From: Candidatus Jorgensenbacteria bacterium GWA1_54_12
GTDB lineage: Bacteria > Patescibacteriota > Minisyncoccia > UBA6257 > GWB1-50-10
Direction of reading: 5' to 3'
Assembly (NCBI GenBank): GCA_001779505.1
Contig: MFKH01000002.1
Location: 7,174-22,132, forward strand
DNA length: 14,959 bases
How positions within the stretch are numbered: position 1 is the first letter of the stretch; each line of letters starts with the position of its first letter. Of the stretch, positions 1 through 4,481 are shown piece after piece. Below the pieces are notes generated by a model. That model was given only the letters and a program-made list of their open reading frames with translations, had not been told where the DNA came from and made no database searches. The translations under genes were made by a program, and so were the position numbers.

Positions 1-1509
1 GGCGAGGCAGGTGGCGTCATGTACGGAACCGCCGAGTGCCGCGAGATTCCGGCACTGTCCTTGCCGCGCAACGAATACGGGTTTGCCGACCTACACAGGC
101 CTTTTATTGACGATGTGGTGCTCCGGTGCCGTTGCGGCGCGCCGATGCGGCGCGTGCCGGAAGTCGTTGATGTGTGGTTTGACTCCGGGGCGATGCCGTA
201 TGCCGAGTGGCACTACCCGTTTGAGAATGGGGCGAAAATTGACGAAGGAGAAGCGTTTCCTGCCGACTTTATTACCGAAGCGGTTGACCAAACACGCGGC
301 TGGTTTTACACCCTACTTGCCGTGTCGGTTGCCTTGGGCCGCGGTGCGCCGTACCGAAACGTCATTTGTCTGGGACACGTGCTTGATGCGCACGGGAGGA
401 AGATGAGTAAATCGCGCGGCAACGCAGTTGACCCATGGGAGATGGCGCGAAAGCACGGCATTGATGCGGTGCGGTGGTACTTGTATACCGTGAATGCTCC
501 AGGCGAGCCGAAGCGTTTTGACGAAAGCGAACTGCAAAAGTTCTCGCGCGGCGTTATGCCTTTGGTTTACAACTCATTTCTCTTCTTTGAAACGTACCAC
601 CCCGCTTCGCTGAAGCTACGCGGGGCGCGCCCCACCTCTCATATACTTGACCGGTGGATTGCGGCGCGGATCCGTCAGCTGACGAAGCGATTAATTGATT
701 CTTTTGAAGCATATGACGTTGGCGGGGCGGCGCGGGCAGTCGGTGGGTTTGTTGACGACCTTTCGCGCTGGTATATCCGCCGAAGCCGCACGCGCTTCCA
801 ACACCCCAAAGATGATACGGAACTTCTCGGCGCTTCGAGCGCGCTCGGCGAGGCGCTCGCCGCGCTCGCGCGGCTTCTTGCCCCTTTCATGCCGTTTCTT
901 GCGGAAGGACTGCACCAGTCATTGCGGGACGTGTATGGAAACTTGGAGCTTTCGGTGCATTTGGAAGGGATGCCTGATAGCGAAGATATTGATGAGAAAC
1001 TCCTTTCCGCCATGGCGGAAGTGCGGCGCCTTGCACAGCTCGCGCTTGCTCTGCGCGAGAAGGCGGGGATTAAGGTGCGGCAGCCGCTTCGGGAATTAAG
1101 AATTAATCCGTCAACCGACGGACAGGAATTGAAGGGAAAGGAGGAACTCCTCCAGATTTTGAAGGACGAGGTGAATGTAAAAACGATTGTATTTGACGAG
1201 AGTATCCACGAGGAAGCCGTGCTTGATACGGAAGTTACGCACGAACTTAAGGAAGAGGGCGTGTTTCGGGAACTCACCCGCTGCGTGCAGGAATTGCGCC
1301 GCGATGCGGGATGCAAACCGAAGGATGTGATTGCCGTGGCGATTCATGACGGGGGCGAGGTGAAGCGCATCATTCTCGCGCGCGAAGAAGAATTCAAAGC
1401 AGCGACTGGAGCGAAAACGCTTGAGTGGGGAGGCCTCACGTCGTTTGACGCGGAGAAGGAAATGACGATTGACGGCTCCCCGGTCGTTATTCGCATTAAC
1501 AAACTCTAA
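1..1509 (+). CDS. ileS: Isoleucyl-tRNA synthetase, C-terminal part (5' truncated by window)
   Basis: Class I aminoacyl-tRNA synthetase charging tRNA-Ile in the cytoplasm. The frame is open from base 1, so the gene starts upstream of the window and the Met codon at 19 is internal. Counting from the first codon, DVWFDSG lies at about 57-63 and the catalytic KMSKS loop at 134-138 (bases 400-414), followed by RGN. DQTRGWFYTLL, just before it, and the DVWFDSG context are typical of IleS rather than ValRS or LeuRS. A short CxC stretch before DVWFDSG may be part of a zinc site. The helical anticodon-binding domain follows (RWIAARI to WYIRRSR region), then a long C-terminal extension as in the longer type of IleS. 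The HIGH motif and most of the editing domain are outside the window. The stop TAA overlaps the smpB ATG by one base, so translational coupling is likely. Confidence 0.95.
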   Translation, partial: GEAGGVMYGTAECREIPALSLPRNEYGFADLHRPFIDDVVLRCRCGAPMRRVPEVVDVWFDSGAMPYAEWHYPFENGAKIDEGEAFPADFITEAVDQTRGWFYTLLAVSVALGRGAPYRNVICLGHVLDAHGRKMSKSRGNAVDPWEMARKHGIDAVRWYLYTVNAPGEPKRFDESELQKFSRGVMPLVYNSFLFFETYHPASLKLRGARPTSHILDRWIAARIRQLTKRLIDSFEAYDVGGAARAVGGFVDDLSRWYIRRSRTRFQHPKDDTELLGASSALGEALAALARLLAPFMPFLAEGLHQSLRDVYGNLELSVHLEGMPDSEDIDEKLLSAMAEVRRLAQLALALREKAGIKVRQPLRELRINPSTDGQELKGKEELLQILKDEVNVKTIVFDESIHEEAVLDTEVTHELKEEGVFRELTRCVQELRRDAGCKPKDVIAVAIHDGGEVKRIILAREEEFKAATGAKTLEWGGLTSFDAEKEMTIDGSPVVIRINKL

Positions 1510-1940
1510 TGTCCGTTATCGCAGAAAATCGCCGGGCGCGGCATGAGTATGGGTTTGTTGAAACCTTGGAGGCGGGAATTGAGCTTCTGGGGAGCGAGGT
1601 GAAGTCGCTCACGTCGCGCGGTGTTGACCTTTCGGGTGCGTACGCGGTCGTGCGGGGAGGGGAAGCGTGGCTTTTGAACGTTTCCATTCCGCCGTATCAG
1701 CCGAAGAATGCTCCGGCGGACTATGACGCTTCCCGCGCGCGACGACTCCTTTTGAGGCGCGAAGAATTGAGGCATTTGGTCGGCCGCACGAGCGAGAAAG
1801 GGTTGACATTAGTGCCTATTAAGTTGTATAGTAAGGGCGGTAAAATTAAGATTCTCGTCGGCGTGGGCAAGGCGAAGAAGAAGGCGGACAAGCGTGAAAC
1901 GCTGAAGAAACGCGAGGCCGAACGGGAGATACGGGGGTGA
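1509..1940 (+). CDS. smpB: SsrA-binding protein SmpB
   Basis: SmpB binds the tRNA-like domain of tmRNA and brings it to stalled ribosomes for trans-translation. The 143-residue protein has the family layout: N-terminal NRRARHEYGFVETLEAGIELLGSEVKSL (shown here as the start of the beta-barrel, residues about 7-34), the LVPIKLYSKGGKIKI core (about 101-115), and a basic C-terminal tail (DKRETLKKREAEREIRG). The tail looks somewhat shorter than in E. coli SmpB, which is 160 residues. The ATG shares one base with the ileS stop. The downstream neighbour is the tmRNA gene itself: the last codons and the TGA stop (1938-1940) lie inside the tmRNA acceptor stem, which starts at 1933. A near-consensus promoter sits within the coding region (1803-1832). 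Identification is firm; the overlap is the odd feature. Confidence 0.96.
   Translation: MSVIAENRRARHEYGFVETLEAGIELLGSEVKSLTSRGVDLSGAYAVVRGGEAWLLNVSIPPYQPKNAPADYDASRARRLLLRREELRHLVGRTSEKGLTLVPIKLYSKGGKIKILVGVGKAKKKADKRETLKKREAEREIRG
1803..1832 (+). promoter_or_regulatory. Predicted ssrA promoter inside smpB
   Basis: TTGACA (1803-1808), an 18-nt spacer and TATAGT (1827-1832) give a near-consensus sigma70-type promoter. The predicted start is near 1839, about 95 nt before the tmRNA 5' end, so a 5' leader would be removed by processing. It coincides with the conserved LTLVPIKLYS coding motif, and the codons there (TTG, TTA, AGT) look more AT-rich than those around them. Promoter activity is inferred. 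Confidence 0.6.
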
Positions 1941-2280
1941 CAGGCTTCGACGGGGACATGTTTGCAGAGGTTGCAGCCCGAGCTGGCGGACTCGTTAAAC
2001 CCGACCACACAAAAATAGCTGCCAATAAAACGGCAACTCCCGCGTTCGCATACGCGTAACGCGGCGCCGGTTCCCGACGTCTCATGGGGAATAGCCGGTG
2101 TTATACATGGGACTTTGTTCTGGAGAATCGCCTCGCGGCTCCGGGACTAAATAAAGCGGGGTCAGCCTCGCGTAGACGTGAGTCTAGGCGGGCATTGTCT
2201 ACTCGGACATTAAGCGAGTAACGGTTGTAGAGTGCTTCTGTGATCGTTTCCGGATGCGGGTTCAATTCCCGCCACCTCCA
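1933..2280 (+). ncRNA. ssrA: Transfer-messenger RNA (tmRNA)
   Basis: tmRNA rescues ribosomes stalled on mRNAs lacking a stop codon, acting first as tRNA-Ala and then as a short mRNA. The acceptor stem GGGGGTG (1933-1939) pairs with CACCTCC (2273-2279) with one G-U pair; A2280 is the discriminator. The T-arm is GCGGG, loop TTCAATT, CCCGC (2256-2272). The 5' part carries the conserved TTCGACGGG signature near 1953-1962. The tag reading frame begins at 2021 after the AATAGCT resume context and ends with TAA at 2057-2059. The sequence after A2280 is CTC, so the 3' CCA is not encoded and must be added after transcription. This is a one-piece, not permuted, tmRNA. Its 5' end overlaps smpB by 8 nt. 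Confidence 0.96.
2021..2059 (+). other. tmRNA proteolysis-tag reading frame
   Basis: The resume codon GCC follows AAAAATAGCT, matching the usual context. The encoded tag is ANKTATPAFAYA followed by TAA. The stop lies near a hairpin (CGCGT 2041-2045 with ACGCG 2052-2056), as in other tmRNAs. The first residues AN are typical. The C-terminal AYA replaces the common LAA or AA ending recognised by ClpXP in model bacteria. Confidence 0.85.
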
Positions 2281-2340
2281 CTCGACGCGCCCCGCCGAAA
2301 GGCGGGGCTTGCTCGTGGCAAGCCACCGAAGCGCGTCGAG
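2281..2340. repeat. Palindromic structured element after tmRNA
   Basis: CTCGACGCGC (2281-2290) is the exact reverse complement of GCGCGTCGAG (2331-2340). Between them are two hairpins: CCCGCC with a GAAA tetraloop and GGCGGG (2291-2306), and CTTGC (2308-2312) with GCAAG (2318-2322). The whole can fold as a three-way junction directly abutting the tmRNA 3' end. No T-run follows, so it is not a classic intrinsic terminator. It may be a terminator-like or processing structure or a mobile palindromic unit. Confidence 0.6.
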
Positions 2341-2363
2341 TGCCCCGAACAAAGTTGAGGGGC

Positions 2364-2369
2364 TATAAT
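2364..2369 (+). promoter_or_regulatory. TATAAT -10 box before the GIY-YIG gene
   Basis: An exact TATAAT ends 9 nt before the preferred GTG start at 2379. No convincing -35 is seen at the right distance; the region upstream is a possible hairpin (GCCCC 2342-2346 with GGGGC 2359-2363). A leaderless or nearly leaderless transcript is inferred. Confidence 0.45.
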
Positions 2370-2378
2370 AAACGTGCT

Positions 2379-2645
2379 GTGTATTTTGTATATATGGCCA
2401 GAAATTCTATTGGGCAGCTGTATGTCGGGGTGAGTAAAAATCCTCAAGACAGGCTTGTTTACCATAACCAAGGACGCGGCGCGTCGTTCACCAAACAAAA
2501 CCCTAACTACAAAATTGTTTTTCTTGAGAAGTATAGCGTGCTTGCCGGTGCTAGAAAAAGAGAAATACAGATAAAGAAATGGCGCAGAGAAAAGAAGGAA
2601 ATATTGATTGATAAATATTCGGCAGGCGCAGAAACCAAACAGTGA
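2379..2645 (+). CDS. GIY-YIG superfamily endonuclease (UPF0213/YhbQ-like)
   Basis: Single-domain GIY-YIG nuclease-like protein of about 88 residues. The motif strands read VYFVYM and LYVG (the GIY and YIG equivalents), followed by the conserved Arg in QDRL, the His in YHN, SFTK, and a RKREIQIKKW segment holding the expected metal-binding Glu. All catalytic positions therefore appear present. The frame is open from a GTG at 2340, but that would begin in the palindromic element; GTG 2379 gives the family-typical start just before the first strand. ATG 2394 would delete that strand. Codons are clearly AT-richer than in smpB or ileS, and the gene directly follows tmRNA, a common integration site, so acquisition by transfer is possible. 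Small stand-alone members of this family are common in bacteria and their role is poorly defined. Confidence 0.85.
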   Translation: MYFVYMARNSIGQLYVGVSKNPQDRLVYHNQGRGASFTKQNPNYKIVFLEKYSVLAGARKREIQIKKWRREKKEILIDKYSAGAETKQ

Positions 2646-2658
2646 TTACTACTTGGAG

Positions 2659-2664
2659 TATAAT
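2659..2664 (+). promoter_or_regulatory. TATAAT -10 box before the MFS gene
   Basis: An exact TATAAT with a 6-nt gap to ATG 2671 (pattern GTATAATG, five bases, ATG). A start about 7 nt downstream of the box would coincide with the A of the ATG, predicting a leaderless mRNA. GGAG (2655-2658) precedes the box but would then be untranscribed. Confidence 0.55.
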
Positions 2665-2670
2665 GAGCGC

Positions 2671-3318
2671 ATGTTTGAAAAAATCAGGGTTAACAGGATA
2701 ATCCGCTCGCTCATCATTTCGGACTTTGTTCTCTTTTTCGCTCTCGGCCTCCTGTCGCCGATTTTTGCCGTTTTCATTCTGGAAAACATCGGGAACAGGC
2801 TTGAGGTTATCGGTTATGCCGCGTCGTGCTACTGGATTACGAGGGTTGTCATGGCCGTTCCTTTGAGCCGGCTCATGGATAAGCTGAAGGGGGAGCTGGA
2901 CGAGTATTCGTTTATGGTCATCGGCACGTTTATTATTTCCATCATTCCACTTTTTTACATCATAGCTTCCGAACCGTGGCACATTTACGTTCTGCAGATA
3001 GTAAACGGTCTTGCCCATTCTATGGCCGTTCCTGCCTGGCGCATCATTTTTACGAACCACGTTGACCGGAAATCCATCGGGTTTGAGTGGTCGTTGGAAG
3101 ACGTCGGCATAGGCACCGCAACGGCCGCGAGCGCCGCGGTCGGCGCTTTCGTTGCCGACCGGCTCGGGTTCAACGTTCTTTTCGGCGCCATGTCGTTTTT
3201 CGGCATCATAAGCGCATTCATCCTTCTTGTATTAAGAAAGCGGGAACGCCCCACACTCAAGGCGCTTTTGAGAGGCGAACTTGATAAGGCGCCTTTGAAG
3301 ATTGATACGATCAAATAA
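2671..3318 (+). CDS. Half-size MFS-like membrane protein, six helices
   Basis: A 215-residue integral membrane protein resembling one half of a Major Facilitator Superfamily transporter. Hydrophobic segments lie at about 13-36, 45-67, 80-100, 103-120, 148-165 and 170-190. A charged loop after helix 2 (SRLMDKLKGELDEY) resembles the MFS loop 2-3 region, and the C-terminus is a basic tail (LRKRERPTLKALLRGELDK). Full MFS proteins have 12 helices and roughly 400 residues, so this is either a homodimerising half-transporter or a shortened relative. Nothing indicates a frameshift: the gene ends cleanly before a strong terminator. I chose ATG 2671 rather than ATG 2608 because the upstream codons overlap the GIY-YIG gene and because a TATAAT lies 6 nt before 2671. 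The substrate is unknown. Confidence 0.75.
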   Translation: MFEKIRVNRIIRSLIISDFVLFFALGLLSPIFAVFILENIGNRLEVIGYAASCYWITRVVMAVPLSRLMDKLKGELDEYSFMVIGTFIISIIPLFYIIASEPWHIYVLQIVNGLAHSMAVPAWRIIFTNHVDRKSIGFEWSLEDVGIGTATAASAAVGAFVADRLGFNVLFGAMSFFGIISAFILLVLRKRERPTLKALLRGELDKAPLKIDTIK

Positions 3319-3327
3319 TTGATTTCC

Positions 3328-3356
3328 GGGCGGGGTTTACAAACCCCGCCCGTTTT
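3328..3356 (+). terminator. Intrinsic terminator after the MFS gene
   Basis: GGGCGGGGTTT (3328-3338) and AAACCCCGCCC (3341-3351) form an 11-bp perfect inverted repeat with a minimal loop, followed by GTTTT. It closes the GIY-YIG/MFS region and stands 8 nt before the infC ATG. Confidence 0.85.
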
Positions 3357-3364
3357 AGTATGCT
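3336..3364 (+). promoter_or_regulatory. Possible infC promoter overlapping the terminator
   Basis: TTTACA (3336-3341), a 17-nt spacer and TATGCT (3359-3364) form a 5/6 and 4/6 match to the sigma70 consensus. The -35 would lie in the terminator loop. The predicted start, near 3371, is downstream of ATG 3360 and would favour GTG 3387 as the infC start. Weak evidence. Confidence 0.3.
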
Positions 3365-3899
3365 CACTTCAGGCAATAACCACGAGGTGAATACTTCCGG
3401 CGCGCGTCGCATCAACAAAAACATCAAGGCAGCAGAGGTCCGCGTCGTTGACGACGAGGAGAAAAACCTCGGCATCATGCCTCTCGCAGAGGCCTTAAAG
3501 CTTGCCGAGGAGCGGGGCTTAGACCTTGTGGAGATTGCACCGCAGGCCCAGCCGCCAGTCGTACGGATTTGCAGTTTTGACAAACTTCGGTACCGCGAGG
3601 AAAAGGAGGCGCGGAAAAAGCGCGGACAGCAAAAGGTGAAGGACATGAAGCACGTCCGCATCACGCCGCGCGCGGCGAAAAACGACCTTGAGGTCAAGGC
3701 GCGCAAGGCACGGGAATTCCTGGAAGCAGGTCATCGGCTTGAAGTCGGCATCTTTCTCCGGGGGCGCGAGAAGGCGAATCAGGATTTTGCGAAGCAAAAA
3801 CTTGCCGCGTTCATCGCGATGCTTGGCGAAGATTGTGTTATGGCGGTGCCGCCGCGATACAGCGGCAGAGGGTTTACGACACAGATATTAAAAAAATAA
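3360..3899 (+). CDS. infC: Translation initiation factor IF-3
   Basis: IF-3 binds the 30S subunit, prevents premature 50S joining and checks initiator tRNA pairing. The 179-residue sequence has the N-domain (RRINKNIKAAEVRVVDD, then PLAEALKLAEERGLDLVEIAP, residues about 16-75), a basic linker (REEKEARKKRGQQ) and the C-domain (VKDMKHVRITPRAAKNDLEVKARKAREFLEAGHRLEV split over about 93-130, with FLRGRE at 132-137). It heads the classical infC-rpmI-rplT operon, four bases before rpmI. Start choice is uncertain: ATG 3360 lies only 8 nt after a terminator stem with no Shine-Dalgarno, while GTG 3387 (nine codons later) fits the possible promoter at 3336-3364 and would still leave a complete N-domain. 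Confidence 0.95.
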   Translation: MLTSGNNHEVNTSGARRINKNIKAAEVRVVDDEEKNLGIMPLAEALKLAEERGLDLVEIAPQAQPPVVRICSFDKLRYREEKEARKKRGQQKVKDMKHVRITPRAAKNDLEVKARKAREFLEAGHRLEVGIFLRGREKANQDFAKQKLAAFIAMLGEDCVMAVPPRYSGRGFTTQILKK

Positions 3900-3903
3900 T
3901 CCT

Positions 3904-4062
3904 ATGGCGAAACTATCAATCAGCAAGAGCGTGCGTAAGCGTTTGAAAATAACCGGAAGCGGGAAAGTTTTGCACCGTCCGAAGGGGCTGTGTCACGCGC
4001 GTGCAAATAAAACTTCCCAGCAAATGGGGCGAAAGAAAGGATACCGAAATGCCAAGAGTTAA
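3904..4062 (+). CDS. rpmI: Large ribosomal subunit protein bL35
   Basis: A small basic 50S protein of 52 residues, shorter than the usual 60-66. It begins MAKLSISKSVRKRLKITGSG, matching the L35 pattern of K/S-rich start then KRFKxTGSGK, and continues with LHRPKGLCHARANKTSQQ and ends YRNAKS. It sits between infC and rplT as in most bacteria, 4 nt after the infC stop. No Shine-Dalgarno is visible before the ATG (an A-run and TAATCCT), so coupling to infC translation is likely. Its last 14 nt overlap the start of rplT. Confidence 0.93.
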   Translation: MAKLSISKSVRKRLKITGSGKVLHRPKGLCHARANKTSQQMGRKKGYRNAKS

Positions 4063-4405
4063 GAGAGGAACCATAAAGCGCAAGAAGCGCACAAAGCTTC
4101 TCAAGGAGACCAAGGGTTTTCGCTGGGGGAGGAAGAACCGAAAGCGCCAGGCGAAGGGTGCCGCTCTGCATGCGCGAAAACACGCGTTCATCGGGCGCAA
4201 AAAGAAAAAGCGGGTGTTTCGAGCGCTCTGGAACGTGAAGATAAATGCCGCGGCGCGGGCGCACGGACTTTCATACAGCCGGCTTATGGGATTACTGAAA
4301 ACACATGGCGTCGGATTGAATCGCCGGACGCTTGCTCACCTTGCTGAGTACGAGCCGAAGGAATTTGAGAAGATTGTCGGTCAGGTCACTAAGACCAGGG
4401 TTTAA
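4049..4405 (+). CDS. rplT: Large ribosomal subunit protein bL20
   Basis: A 118-residue 50S assembly protein that binds 23S rRNA. It starts with the conserved MPRVKRGTIKRKKR, has the long basic N-terminal helix region (KETKGFRWGRKNRKRQAKGA), then WNVKINAAARAHGLSYSRLM and the C-terminal domain LNRRTLAHLAEYEPKEFEKIV. The frame is open to a GTG at 4001, but ATG 4049 gives the exact family start and has AAGG (4037-4040) 8 nt upstream. That start lies within rpmI, giving a 14-nt out-of-frame overlap. L20 represses its own operon in several bacteria; I do not see a clear L20-binding leader here. Confidence 0.96.
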   Translation: MPRVKRGTIKRKKRTKLLKETKGFRWGRKNRKRQAKGAALHARKHAFIGRKKKKRVFRALWNVKINAAARAHGLSYSRLMGLLKTHGVGLNRRTLAHLAEYEPKEFEKIVGQVTKTRV

Positions 4406-4416
4406 ACTCTGTACTT

Positions 4417-4470
4417 CCCTACTCAATACTCGGTATTGAGGGACCTCCAAATACCGAGTATTGAGTAGGG
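4417..4470. terminator. Perfect 21-bp inverted repeat at the convergent rplT / Mur ligase junction
   Basis: The arms 4417-4437 (starting CCCTACTCAATAC) and 4450-4470 (ending GTATTGAGTAGGG) are exact reverse complements around a 12-nt loop. The left arm plus loop can refold into its own 8-bp hairpin (CTCAATAC, TCG, GTATTGAG; 4422-4440). Placed between two converging genes it probably serves as a bidirectional terminator, although no T-run follows on either strand. It is more AT-rich than the flanking genes. A mobile palindromic element is the alternative. Confidence 0.7.
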
Positions 4471-4481
4471 TCTTCCGCCCT

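Noticed and set aside
675..1316. A 213-codon open frame antisense to ileS
   Set aside because: It lies wholly within a well-supported ileS region, is Ser/Arg-rich as expected from GC-rich antisense frames, and has no recognisable domain or start signal.
2021..2059. Recoding of UGA (Gracilibacteria/SR1 code)
   Set aside because: UGA ends smpB, ruvA, polX and the GIY-YIG gene at family-typical C-termini, and glycines in conserved motifs are not encoded by UGA.
4001..4048. N-terminal GTG extension of rplT
   Set aside because: The ATG at 4049 gives the invariant MPRVKRG start of L20 and has a suitable AAGG upstream.
2262..4470. Attachment-site duplication of the tmRNA 3' end bounding an integrated island
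   Set aside because: The only downstream match I saw is a 7-nt ACCTCCA at about 4443-4449, too short to count as a direct repeat, and the DNA between includes infC-rpmI-rplT.
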